Positions 45,689-54,070 of a DNA stretch of 64,000 nucleotides are shown piece after piece. The DNA is from Acidihalobacter_A sp037381185. GTDB lineage: Bacteria; Pseudomonadota; Gammaproteobacteria; DSM-5130; Acidihalobacteraceae. The number at the start of each line of letters is the position of its first letter. Within the stretch, counting starts at the first letter, position 1. The notes under the pieces are model-generated. The model saw only the letters and a program-made list of their open reading frames with translations, was not told the DNA's origin and did not search any database. Location of the stretch: positions 81,040 to 145,039 of the forward strand of contig NZ_JARRQY010000001.1 of assembly GCF_037381185.1 (NCBI RefSeq). The letters are read 5' to 3'. The translations under genes and the position numbers were made by a program.

Positions 45689-46279
45689 CTACCCCTCCGC
45701 AGGCGGCACAGCCAAACCCGCCTGCCGTAACATGGCGCCAAGCCGAATCAACGGCAGCCCGACTAGCGCACTGGGATCGTCGCCGCGCATGTGCTCCAGC
45801 AGGCTGACGCCAAGCCCCTCGGACTTGACGCTGCCGGCGCAGTCGTAGGGCTGTTCGAGGCGGAGGTAGGCCTCGATCTCGGCGTCGTCGAGTTCGCGGA
45901 ACAGAATGTCGTAACTGACCACGTCGACCTGCGTGTCGCCGCTGGCGGTGTCGAGCAGACACAGCCCGGTGTGCACCATCATCGACCGCCCCGATGAGGC
46001 GCGCAGCTGCGCGACCGCCGTGGCGTGGTCGCCGGGCTTGCCGATGATGCGCCCGTCCAGCACGGCGCACTGGTCGGAGCCGATGATCAACGCGTCCGGA
46101 TGCGCGCCGCGCAGGGCGGCGGCCTTGGCGCAGGACAGGCGCCGCACCATGGCCAGCGGATCCTCGCCGTCCAGCGGGGTTTCGTCGATGTCGGGCGAAT
46201 CGCTGACGAACGGCAGGTGCAAACGGGCGAGCAGCTCGCGCCGGTAGCGCGAGGAGGAAGCGAGTACCAGGGCTCTCAT
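45689..46279 (-). CDS. Maf family nucleoside triphosphate pyrophosphatase (YceF-like)
   Basis: The 196-residue protein begins with the Maf signature LVLASSSRYRRELLARL and has the catalytic ALIIGSDQCAVLDGRIIGKP segment and a conserved VVSYDILFREL strand. The SSSRYRRELL and GSDQ variants point to the YceF (Maf-2) group, which hydrolyses 7-methyl-GTP, rather than to YhdE. Elsewhere yceF commonly lies next to yceD-rpmF; here pycB and pycA intervene and the gene is on the opposite strand. Its ATG shares a base with the pycB stop. Confidence 0.93.
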   Translation of the reverse strand: MRALVLASSSRYRRELLARLHLPFVSDSPDIDETPLDGEDPLAMVRRLSCAKAAALRGAHPDALIIGSDQCAVLDGRIIGKPGDHATAVAQLRASSGRSMMVHTGLCLLDTASGDTQVDVVSYDILFRELDDAEIEAYLRLEQPYDCAGSVKSEGLGVSLLEHMRGDDPSALVGLPLIRLGAMLRQAGLAVPPAEG

Positions 46280-48099
46280 CAGGCGATTTCTACCAGGGTT
46301 TCGTCGGGATTAACGGTGTCGCCCTTGGCCACGTAGACCTCGCCGACGGTGCCGCCGATCGTCGCCTGGATCTCGGTCTCCATCTTCATCGCCTCGATGA
46401 CCAGAACCGGGTCGCCGGCCTTGACCGTCTGGCCCTGTTTCACGAGCACGTCGATGACCGTGCCGGGCATGGTGGTGGTGACCTGGCCGGGGCGGGTGGC
46501 GCGCGGGCGCTTGCTGCCGGCGGCGGCCTTGCGCGCCGGTGCCGCACCGCCGACCTCGGGCTCGGTCTCGTCGAGGATGTCGAGCATGATCTCTTCGGGA
46601 ATGCCGTCGACGGTGACGTAGAACGGTCGGGTGTCCTCGCGGCGATGGCCGCTGCCGGTGACCTTTATATGGTAGGTCTCGCCGTGCAGGGTGGCGTTGA
46701 ATTCGACCGGCGCGTGTTCGGGCGTGCCGTTGCCGCCTACTGGTTCGAGTGGTTCGGGCACGAGGTTGCCTTCCTGGCGCGCTTTGAGGAACTCACCGCC
46801 GATCTCGGGGAACATGGCGAAGCTGAGCACGTCTTCCTCGCTTTTGGCCAAGTCGCCGGCTTGCTTGCGCAGGTTGTCCATTTCCGGTGGCAGTAGGTCG
46901 GCGGGACGCACGTCGATCGGCTTGTGGTCGCCGATGGCCCTGCGCTGCACGACCGGGTTGATGCGCCCGGGCGGGCGGCCGTAGCGCCCCTGCAGATAGG
47001 CCTTGACCTCGTTGGTGATGGTCTTGTAGCGCTTGCCGGTGATGACGTTGAGCACCGCCTGCGTGCCGACGATCTGCGAGGAGGGTGTGACCAGGGGCGG
47101 AAAGCCGAGGTCTTCGCGCACCCGGGGAATTTCGGCGAACACTTCGTTGAGGCGTTCCAGCGCGCCCTGTTCGCGCAACTGGTTGACCAGGTTGGAGATC
47201 ATGCCGCCGGGTACCTGATTGCTTTGCACGCGGGTGTCGACGCCGGTGAACTCGCTTTCGAACTGATGGTATTTCTTGCGTATTTCGTGGAAGTAGAAGC
47301 CGATTTCCTGGGCCAGTTCGAGATTGAGCCCGGTGTCGTAGTCCGTGCCGCGCAGGGCGGCGATCATGGCTTCGGTCGGGGCGTGGCTGGCGCCGCCGGC
47401 GAAGGATGAGATCGCGGTGTCGATGTGGCGGCAGCCGTTTTCGATCGCCTTGAGCTGACACATCCCGGCCTGGCCGGAGGTGGCGTGGATGTGCAGGTGC
47501 AGCGGCAGGTCGACGGCCTCGGACAGCGCGGCGAACAAGTCGGCGCTGACCATCGGCGTCAGCAGGCCGGCCATGTCCTTGACCACGACGCTGTCGCAGC
47601 CCATGGCCTGCAGTTCCTCGGCTTGGCGCACGAACTGATCGATGGTGTGCAGCGGGCTGACGGTGTAGCTGATGGTGCCTTGGGCGTGCTTGCCGGCCTC
47701 CTTGACCGAGTCGATCGAGGTGCGCAGATTGCGCAGGTCGTTGAGCGCGTCGAAGATGCGGAACACGTCCATGCCGTTGGCGGCGCTGCGGGCCACGAAG
47801 GCGCGCACCACGTCGTCGGAGTAGTGCCGGTAGCCGAGCAGGTTCTGCCCGCGCAGCAGCATCTGCAGGCGCGTGTTGGGCAGAGCCTCGCGCAGCATGC
47901 GCAGGCGTTCCCAGGGGTCTTCCTTGAGAAAGCGCAGGCAGGCGTCGAAGGTGGCGCCGCCCCAGACTTCCAGCGACCAGTAGCCCATGCGGTCGAGCCG
48001 CTCGCAGGCCGGGAGCATGTCCGTGGTGCGCATGCGCGTGGCGATCAGGCACTGGTGGGCGTCGCGCAGGATAGTGTCAGTAACGTAGACCTTCGGCAT
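46279..48099 (-). CDS. Pyruvate carboxylase subunit B / oxaloacetate decarboxylase alpha subunit
   Basis: The 606-residue protein has an N-terminal carboxyltransferase barrel (DTILRDAHQCLIATRMRT, metal-site residues in LHLHIHATSGQAGM, catalytic lysine in VVVKDMAGLLTP) and a C-terminal biotinyl domain with the biotin lysine in VIEAMKMETEI. With the adjacent biotin carboxylase, 23 bp upstream, it forms a split pyruvate carboxylase that makes oxaloacetate. No beta or gamma decarboxylase subunit is nearby, which favours pyruvate carboxylase over the sodium-pumping decarboxylase. Confidence 0.92.
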   Translation of the reverse strand: MPKVYVTDTILRDAHQCLIATRMRTTDMLPACERLDRMGYWSLEVWGGATFDACLRFLKEDPWERLRMLREALPNTRLQMLLRGQNLLGYRHYSDDVVRAFVARSAANGMDVFRIFDALNDLRNLRTSIDSVKEAGKHAQGTISYTVSPLHTIDQFVRQAEELQAMGCDSVVVKDMAGLLTPMVSADLFAALSEAVDLPLHLHIHATSGQAGMCQLKAIENGCRHIDTAISSFAGGASHAPTEAMIAALRGTDYDTGLNLELAQEIGFYFHEIRKKYHQFESEFTGVDTRVQSNQVPGGMISNLVNQLREQGALERLNEVFAEIPRVREDLGFPPLVTPSSQIVGTQAVLNVITGKRYKTITNEVKAYLQGRYGRPPGRINPVVQRRAIGDHKPIDVRPADLLPPEMDNLRKQAGDLAKSEEDVLSFAMFPEIGGEFLKARQEGNLVPEPLEPVGGNGTPEHAPVEFNATLHGETYHIKVTGSGHRREDTRPFYVTVDGIPEEIMLDILDETEPEVGGAAPARKAAAGSKRPRATRPGQVTTTMPGTVIDVLVKQGQTVKAGDPVLVIEAMKMETEIQATIGGTVGEVYVAKGDTVNPDETLVEIA

Positions 48100-48122
48100 G
48101 GTTCACCTGAATTGATTCGGGC

Positions 48123-49541
48123 TTAAAGACCGCGATGCGCGGCGAGCGTCGCGGCGATGACCGCCGCAACGTCCGAGGAGGAGCGTTTGAGCGAGTAGGC
48201 GGTCAGTTCCGGGTGGGCTTCAACGAAGCCGGTGTTGAAGTCGGCGGCGATGAAGTCCGGCGTGTTCAGTATCTGCTCGTGATAGGGAATGGTGGTCTTG
48301 ACGCCGTAGACGGCGATGTCCTGCAGCGCGCGCCGGCCGCGGCGCACCAGCGAGTCCCAGTCCAGCCCCCAGACGATCAGCTTAGCCAGCATCGAGTCGT
48401 AGTGCGGTGGAATCGTATAGCCGGTGTAGACCGCGCCGTCGATACGTACGCCGGGGCCGCCGGCGGCGAAGTAGCGAGTGATGCGGCCGAAGCTCGGCAG
48501 AAAGTCGTTCTGCGGATCTTCGGCGTTGATGCGGAACTCCATGGCGAAACCGCGGCGGGTGATGTCCTGCTGCGCGAAGGGCAGCGGCTCGCCGCCGGCG
48601 ATGCGGATCTGCTGCTGCACCAGATCGATGCCGGTGATCATTTCGGTCACCGGATGTTCGACCTGCAGGCGGGTGTTCATTTCCATGAAGTAGAAATGTT
48701 CGTCGGCGTCGAGCAGGAATTCGACCGTGCCGGCGTTGGTGTAGCCTACTGCCTGCGCGGCACGCACCGCGAGTTCGCCGATTTCGGCGCGCTGCGCGTC
48801 GTCGAGCTGCGGCGAGGGGGCGATTTCCAGCAGCTTCTGGTGGCGGCGCTGGATGGAGCAGTCGCGCTCGAACAAGTGTACCACGTTGCCGTGCGTGTCC
48901 GCCAGTACCTGGACCTCGATGTGGCGCGGATCGACCACGGCCTTTTCCATGAAGATCTCGGCTGAACCGAAGGCCTTGGTCGCCTCGGACAGTACGCGTT
49001 CGTAGTTGCGGCGCAGCTCGGCGGCGCTGTCGCAGCGGCGTATGCCGCGCCCGCCGCCGCCGGTGGTGGCCTTGAGCATGACCGGGTAGCCGATTTTCTC
49101 GGCCAGCAGCAGGGCCTCGTCGACGTCGCGCAGATTGCCCTCGCTGCCGGGTACCACGGGGACGCCGGCCTCGATCATCGCCGCGCGCGCGGCGAGCTTG
49201 TCGCCCATGCGTTCGATCACGTCGCCGCTGGGTCCGATGAAGCGTATGCCGGTCTGTTCGCAGCGGCGCGCCAGTTCCTGGTTTTCCGACAGGAAGCCGT
49301 AGCCCGGATGTATGGCGTCGCAACCGGCCGCTCGAGCGAGGTTGACCATGCGGTGCACGTTCAGATAGCCGGCCTGACTGTCGGGGCCGATGTAATAGGC
49401 CTCGTCGGCCTTCTTGACGTGCAGGCCATGGCGGTCGGCGTCGGTATAGACGGCGACGGAGGTAATATCGAGTTCCGCGCAGGCGCGAATGATGCGCACG
49501 GCAATCTCGCCGCGATTGGCGATGAGTATCTTCCTGATCAT
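48123..49541 (-). CDS. Biotin carboxylase subunit of pyruvate carboxylase (PycA)
   Basis: From the ATG at 49541 (MIRKILIANRGEIAVRII) the protein has 472 residues and an ATP-grasp biotin carboxylase fold. Visible motifs include the glycine-rich ATP loop KATTGGGGRGIR, FMEKAVVDPRHIEVQVLAD and the catalytic FLLDADEHFYFMEMNTRLQVEHPVTE stretch. It carboxylates the biotin on the B subunit. The in-frame extension to 49571 has no family homology. AccC is similar in sequence, but operon position with the carboxyltransferase-biotinyl gene supports PycA. Confidence 0.93.
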   Translation of the reverse strand: MIRKILIANRGEIAVRIIRACAELDITSVAVYTDADRHGLHVKKADEAYYIGPDSQAGYLNVHRMVNLARAAGCDAIHPGYGFLSENQELARRCEQTGIRFIGPSGDVIERMGDKLAARAAMIEAGVPVVPGSEGNLRDVDEALLLAEKIGYPVMLKATTGGGGRGIRRCDSAAELRRNYERVLSEATKAFGSAEIFMEKAVVDPRHIEVQVLADTHGNVVHLFERDCSIQRRHQKLLEIAPSPQLDDAQRAEIGELAVRAAQAVGYTNAGTVEFLLDADEHFYFMEMNTRLQVEHPVTEMITGIDLVQQQIRIAGGEPLPFAQQDITRRGFAMEFRINAEDPQNDFLPSFGRITRYFAAGGPGVRIDGAVYTGYTIPPHYDSMLAKLIVWGLDWDSLVRRGRRALQDIAVYGVKTTIPYHEQILNTPDFIAADFNTGFVEAHPELTAYSLKRSSSDVAAVIAATLAAHRGL

Positions 49542-49568
49542 GCCCGCTCTTGTATTGAGGTTTGTTCC

Positions 49569-49823
49569 CACGATTGCGCGGTGTGCTGCCGGAGCCGCAT
49601 TTCGTAGCCCGCCAGGTGTCGCGGGCGTGGTGTAGCAGAGCTACATAAGCGAGGGGCGACGTCGTGGGACGCGAAAAGCGGCTCGGCTCTTCGGGTTGTG
49701 TCCGCCTGAGCGCCACTCGGTGTTGCTCGTCGTTCATTTGGAGTGACCAAAATTCTCTCCTCGCGCTTTGATGGGCACTCAGGCGGACGCAACAGCGCGT
49801 CGCGCACTTGCGTGAACAGAGCC
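49569..49823. repeat. Dispersed structured repeat, copy 2
   Basis: This copy, in the 526-bp gap upstream of pycA, aligns end to end with 29757-30013. Its stem arms are 49695-49711 and 49777-49793. At three stem positions both arms differ from copy 1 in a compensating way (G-C to C-G, T-A to C-G, C-G to G-C), so the pairing is kept while the sequence changes. The rest of the gap (49824-50028) shows no gene; the yceD promoter begins at 50029. Confidence 0.75.
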
Positions 49824-50028
49824 TGGCCGGGTCCGGTCGGCTGCCGGAATACCGTCACAAAAGGGCGTGCACGACGCTTTCTTACGCGTGGTGCAGCATC
49901 TTTGCGGGTGCTTGCACGCGCTGCCTGCGACTGCGCCGCGTCGGGCGGACTTTGGGTTCGCTGCAAGGGTAGCCCGAGCCCGGGGGTGGGGCAACTGCCC
50001 GTCAGACTGGGGAGGCGGCGCAGAATCT

Positions 50029-50058
50029 TTGACATCATTTGCCTTTCACACATAAAAT
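50029..50058 (+). promoter_or_regulatory. Strong sigma-70 promoter for yceD-rpmF-plsX-fabH
   Basis: A perfect -35 TTGACA (50029-50034) and a -10 TAAAAT (50053-50058) are separated by 18 bases. The predicted transcription start near 50065 is only a few bases before the yceD ATG at 50068. A strong promoter is expected for a ribosomal protein and lipid synthesis operon. Confidence 0.7.
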
Positions 50059-50067
50059 TAGCCGCTT

Positions 50068-50586
50068 ATGTCCGGTGAATTGCCATTGCGCCTCGACCCG
50101 CTCAAGGCGGCCGATCGGGGATGGTCCATGCAGGGAAATATTCCCCTGACCGGGATGGAGCGGCTGGCGGCTTCGCTGATGGAAACGGACGGCGAGGCCG
50201 AGTGCGAGTTCACTTTCTATCGCGATACGGACCGCAAGCGCAAGCTGCGTCTGAAATATCGTGCGGAACTGGTACTGCGCTGCGAGCGCTGTCTTGGGCC
50301 GTTGCGCGAGCACGTCGAAGGCGAAACCGTGCTGCGGCTCGTGGACGTGCAACTGGAGACCGCGACCGAGAGCGACGACGTGCTGCAGGCGGGCACGGAT
50401 GGCGTTTATCTGAAGGACGTGGTGGAGGACGAATTGCTGCTGGCGTTGCCGTTGATACCGCGGCACGCCGCAGTCGAGCAGTGTGAGCCCGAGGCGGTAC
50501 GCTGGCTGGAGCCGGACAGCGACGAGGGCGCGATCGAAACGCAGACGGATAATCCGTTTGATATTCTGAAAAACCTGAAACACTAG
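50068..50586 (+). CDS. yceD: YceD/DUF177 family protein
   Basis: The 172-residue protein matches the YceD (DUF177) family, with LKAADRGWSMQGNIPLTGME at the start and the paired cysteines of LVLRCERCLGPL in the middle. Elsewhere this family is linked to 23S rRNA accumulation. The gene is immediately upstream of rpmF, its near-universal partner. No Shine-Dalgarno precedes the ATG, and the candidate promoter places the mRNA start within about three bases, so the message may be leaderless. Confidence 0.92.
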   Translation: MSGELPLRLDPLKAADRGWSMQGNIPLTGMERLAASLMETDGEAECEFTFYRDTDRKRKLRLKYRAELVLRCERCLGPLREHVEGETVLRLVDVQLETATESDDVLQAGTDGVYLKDVVEDELLLALPLIPRHAAVEQCEPEAVRWLEPDSDEGAIETQTDNPFDILKNLKH

Positions 50587-50606
50587 AAGTATCGGAGAGT
50601 AGAGCC

Positions 50607-50798
50607 ATGGCTGTTCAGCAACGCCGCAAGACCCGTTCGCGCCGTGACATGCGTCGTTCGCACGATGCGCTCAAGGCGCCCACGCTGTCGGTGGATCCGA
50701 CCAGCGGCGAAACGCATCTGCGCCACCACATCACGCCCGACGGTTTTTACCGCGGTCGTCAGGTTGTCAAGACCGAAGAAAGCGTTTCCGAGGAATAG
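50607..50798 (+). CDS. rpmF: 50S ribosomal protein L32
   Basis: The 63-residue protein MAVQQRRKTRSRRDMRRSHD is a clear bacterial L32, with the conserved HLRHHITPDGFYRGRQV ending. It lacks the CxxC zinc motif found in some L32 variants, so it is the zinc-independent form. It lies 20 bp after yceD with a GGAGAG ribosome site and precedes plsX by 57 bp. Confidence 0.97.
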   Translation: MAVQQRRKTRSRRDMRRSHDALKAPTLSVDPTSGETHLRHHITPDGFYRGRQVVKTEESVSEE

Positions 50799-50855
50799 GT
50801 GCTGGAGGCGCAGGAACGTGAATTGCGTTCCGGCATACCAGTCTGAGAGGCGTCC

Positions 50856-51875
50856 ATGATTACGATCGCACTTGATGCGATGGGTGGCGATATCGGCGTC
50901 TCCGTTACCGTTCCGGCGGCGGTTGAGGCGGTGCGTAGCCACGATGACCTGAGCCTCATCCTGGTCGGCGACGAAGCCCAGGTCCGCGCCGAGCTGGAGA
51001 AGCTCGGCGCGGACAAGGACTCGCGTCTGAGCGTTCACCACACGACTCAGACGGTGGAAATGGACGAGCCTCCGGCACAGGCGCTACGCATGAAGAAGGA
51101 TTCGTCCATGCGCGTGGGCGTGAACTTGGTCAAGAGTGGCGAGGCCAAGGCCTGCGTGAGCGCCGGCAACACCGGCGCGTTGATGGCCACCGCCAAGTAC
51201 GTGCTCAAGACGCTGCCGGGCATCGACAGGCCGGCGATTTGCGCGCGTATTCCGACGGTCAACGGGCATACCTACATGCTTGATCTCGGTGCCAACGTGG
51301 ATTGCTCTTCCGATCAGCTGTACCAGTTCGCCGTCATGGGTTCGGTGCTGGTGGCCGCTGCAGAGCATCATCCGCAGCCCAAGGTGGGCCTGCTCAACAT
51401 CGGGCAGGAGGACATCAAGGGCAACGATCAGGTGAAGGGCGCGGCCAAGCTGCTCGAAGCCAGCGGCTTGAATTATGTCGGCTTTGTCGAGGGCGACGAC
51501 GTCTTCCTCAGCGAGGTCGAAGTGGTGGTGTGCGACGGCTTTGCCGGCAACGTGGCCCTCAAGACCATGGAAGGGGTGTCCAAGACCATCGCGCATTTCC
51601 TGCGTGAGGAGTTCTCGCGCAGTCTGCTGACTCGAATTTCCGCTGCCTTTGCCATGCCCGTGTTGCATGCGCTGCGACGGCGCATCGACCCGCGCAAGTA
51701 CAACGGGGCGAGTTTCCTGGGACTCGGCGGCATCGTAGTGAAGAGCCACGGTTCGTCCGACTCGGTCGCCTTGCGCAACGCCATCGACGTGGCGCGTCTG
51801 GAAGTGGAAGAGGCCATTCCGCAGCGCATCGACAGACAGCTCGAATCCCTGCTGTCGGCGCGGCGTATCTCATGA
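50856..51875 (+). CDS. plsX: Phosphate acyltransferase PlsX
   Basis: The 339-residue protein begins ITIALDAMGGDIGVSVTVPA and has GVNLVKSGEAKACVSAGNTGALMA and VVVCDGFAGNVALKTMEG, hallmarks of PlsX. It makes acyl-phosphate from acyl-ACP for phospholipid synthesis at the membrane surface. It lies in the conserved rpmF-plsX-fabH order and its stop overlaps the fabH ATG by four bases. Confidence 0.96.
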   Translation: MITIALDAMGGDIGVSVTVPAAVEAVRSHDDLSLILVGDEAQVRAELEKLGADKDSRLSVHHTTQTVEMDEPPAQALRMKKDSSMRVGVNLVKSGEAKACVSAGNTGALMATAKYVLKTLPGIDRPAICARIPTVNGHTYMLDLGANVDCSSDQLYQFAVMGSVLVAAAEHHPQPKVGLLNIGQEDIKGNDQVKGAAKLLEASGLNYVGFVEGDDVFLSEVEVVVCDGFAGNVALKTMEGVSKTIAHFLREEFSRSLLTRISAAFAMPVLHALRRRIDPRKYNGASFLGLGGIVVKSHGSSDSVALRNAIDVARLEVEEAIPQRIDRQLESLLSARRIS

Positions 51876-52843
51876 GGGTGTACTCGAGGATCGCCGGCAC
51901 GGGAAGCTATCTGCCCGAGCACGTCCTGAGCAATCGGGATCTGGAGCGCATGGTAGACACTTCCGACGAGTGGATCACGGAGCGCACCGGCATCAGAAAG
52001 CGCCACATCGTCGCCGAGGATGAGACCACTTGCGACCTGGCCGAGGCGGCGGCGCGCCGCGCCCTGGAGATGGCCGGGCGCAGTGCCCAGGACCTCGACC
52101 TGATCATCGTCGCCACGACCACGCCCGATCGCATTTTCCCCAGCACCGCCTGTCTGCTGCAGGCTCGACTTGGCGTGCAGGGTTGTCCGGCCTTCGATAT
52201 ACAGGCGGTGTGTACCGGTTTCGTCTACGCGCTGAGCGTGGCCGACCAGTTCATCCGCAACGGCACGGCGCGCCGCGCGCTGGTGATCGGCGCGGAGTCG
52301 TTTTCGCGCATCATCGACTGGACCGACCGCGGTACCTGCGTGCTGTTCGGCGACGGCGCCGGCGCGGTCATCCTGGAAGCCAGCGACGAGCCGGGCATAC
52401 TGTCGACGCATCTGCATGCGGATGGGCGCTACGAGAAACTGCTGCACGTGCCCTACGGCGTGTCCGACGGCCTCGACAGGGTCGAGGCGGGCGAGGCCAA
52501 GGTGCGCATGCGCGGCAACGAGGTGTTCCGCGTCGCGGTCAACACGCTGGGCCGCATCGTCGACGAGACGCTGCGCGCCAACGGCATGAAGAAGTCCGAC
52601 GTGGACTGGTTGGTGCCGCATCAGGCGAATATCCGCATCATTCAGGCTACCGCCCGCAAACTGGGCATGAGCATGGAGCGGGTGGTGGTCACCGTCGACC
52701 AGCACGGCAATACTTCGGCCGCCTCGGTTCCGCTCGCGCTGGACGCGGCGGTGCGCGACGGCCGTATCAAGCGCGGCGAAACCGTGCTCATGGAAGCCTT
52801 CGGCGGTGGTTTTACCTGGGGCTCGGCCATACTGCGCTTCTGA
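51872..52843 (+). CDS. fabH: 3-oxoacyl-ACP synthase III
   Basis: The 323-residue protein has the FabH catalytic triad: cysteine in FDIQAVCTGFVYALS, histidine in WLVPHQANIRII and asparagine in DQHGNTSAASVPLAL. It condenses acetyl-CoA with malonyl-ACP to start fatty acid synthesis. Start MRVYSRIAGTGSYLPEHV overlaps plsX (ATGA). The usual fabD and fabG do not follow; a CYTH gene comes next after 81 bp. Confidence 0.96.
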   Translation: MRVYSRIAGTGSYLPEHVLSNRDLERMVDTSDEWITERTGIRKRHIVAEDETTCDLAEAAARRALEMAGRSAQDLDLIIVATTTPDRIFPSTACLLQARLGVQGCPAFDIQAVCTGFVYALSVADQFIRNGTARRALVIGAESFSRIIDWTDRGTCVLFGDGAGAVILEASDEPGILSTHLHADGRYEKLLHVPYGVSDGLDRVEAGEAKVRMRGNEVFRVAVNTLGRIVDETLRANGMKKSDVDWLVPHQANIRIIQATARKLGMSMERVVVTVDQHGNTSAASVPLALDAAVRDGRIKRGETVLMEAFGGGFTWGSAILRF

Positions 52844-52924
52844 GATCCCGGCTTCGCACCTCTGCTCCGGAGAAATTTTCCGCCACTATCGTGCAGCCCT
52901 CATCCCCGATGGACGGATACCCGT

Positions 52925-53410
52925 ATGGCAAGCGAGATCGAGCGTAAATTCCTGGTCGCGTCGGATGCCTGGAAAGGCGTGGCCTACCGCAGCATGCACT
53001 ATCGTCAGGGCTATCTCGGCCGGGCCGAAACCAGTTCCGTGCGCGTGCGCGTCTCCGAGCAGGACGCCTATCTGAACGTCAAGAGCGCGACGCTGGGCAT
53101 CGAGCGCCTGGAATACGAATACCCGATTCCGCTGCCGGATGCTCATGAAATGCTCGACCGGCTGTGCCACAAACCGCTGATCGAGAAGACGCGGCACTGG
53201 GTCGAGTACGCTGGTCATTGCTGGGAGGTCGACGTGTTCGAGGGCGACAACGAGGGATTGGTGGTCGCCGAAATCGAGCTGAAGACGCCGGAGGAGGACT
53301 TCGAGCGGCCGGTCTGGCTGGGTGAGGAAGTCTCGCACGAGCCGCGTTACTACAACGTCTGCCTGGTGGAGCATCCCTACAGTCAATGGAACGAGGAGGA
53401 GCGCAAGTGA
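52925..53410 (+). CDS. CYTH domain protein (triphosphate tunnel metalloenzyme)
   Basis: The 161-residue protein starts MASEIERKFLVASDAWKG, with the EIERKFLV signature of the CYTH superfamily, and has alternating charged residues (VRVRVSEQ, YLNVKSA, EIELKTPEEDF) lining the predicted tunnel. Bacterial members hydrolyse inorganic triphosphate or similar polyphosphates with a divalent metal. Its stop overlaps the uracil-DNA glycosylase start (GTGA). A tripolyphosphatase role would suit an organism that uses polyphosphate, but this is not shown. Confidence 0.92.
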   Translation: MASEIERKFLVASDAWKGVAYRSMHYRQGYLGRAETSSVRVRVSEQDAYLNVKSATLGIERLEYEYPIPLPDAHEMLDRLCHKPLIEKTRHWVEYAGHCWEVDVFEGDNEGLVVAEIELKTPEEDFERPVWLGEEVSHEPRYYNVCLVEHPYSQWNEEERK

Positions 53411-54060
53411 GTGCAGTACCCTCATTCGATCCGCAGTGCCGGCGCTGTCCGCGGCTGAGCGCCTTTCTGGACAGCGTCAAGAGCAAGTACCCCGAATACC
53501 ACTGCCGGCCGGTGGCGCCGTTCGGTGATCCGCAGGCGCGGTTGCTCATCGTCGGTCTGGCGCCCGGCATGCATGGTGCCAACGCCACCGGCCGGCCGTT
53601 TACCGGCGATCACGCCGGCATTCTGCTGTACCGCACGCTGCATCGCTACGGCTTCGCGGCCAAGCCCGAGGTGAGCGGCCGTGACGACGGACAGGTACTG
53701 AGCGACTGCCGCATCACCAACGCGGTCAAGTGCCTGCCGCCCGAAAATAAGCCGGTCGGCGCCGAGGTCAACGCCTGCAACGACTATCTGGGCGCTGAAC
53801 TCGAAGGACTGCCTGATGGCGCCGTCGTGCTCAGCCTCGGTGGCATCGCGCATAAGGCCGTGATCCGCGCGCTGGGGCTGCGCCAGGCCGACCGTCCTTT
53901 CGCGCATGCCGCCGAATTCGAACTGCCGCGCGCGCGCCGCCTGCTGGCCTCCTATCACTGCAGTCGCTACAACACCCAGACGGGGCGTTTGACCGAGGCG
54001 ATGTTCGATGCTGTGATCGCCCGCGCACGGGAGTGGGTGGACGGGGCGCATACGGACTGA
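53407..54060 (+). CDS. Family 5 uracil-DNA glycosylase (UDGb)
   Basis: The start is a GTG at 53407 (VSAVPSFDPQ) overlapping the preceding stop. The 217-residue protein has the iron-sulfur cysteines CRRC (residues 10-13) and a second pair spaced about 15 residues apart in VKCLPPENKPVG...AC. The catalytic motif is VGLAPGMHGANATGRPFTGD, and the second motif near the C-terminus is SYHCSRYNTQTG. Family 5 enzymes remove uracil and other deaminated bases. It lies just before uvrC, forming a repair pair. Confidence 0.9.
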   Translation: MSAVPSFDPQCRRCPRLSAFLDSVKSKYPEYHCRPVAPFGDPQARLLIVGLAPGMHGANATGRPFTGDHAGILLYRTLHRYGFAAKPEVSGRDDGQVLSDCRITNAVKCLPPENKPVGAEVNACNDYLGAELEGLPDGAVVLSLGGIAHKAVIRALGLRQADRPFAHAAEFELPRARRLLASYHCSRYNTQTGRLTEAMFDAVIARAREWVDGAHTD

Positions 54061-54070
54061 GCCTGCGCCG

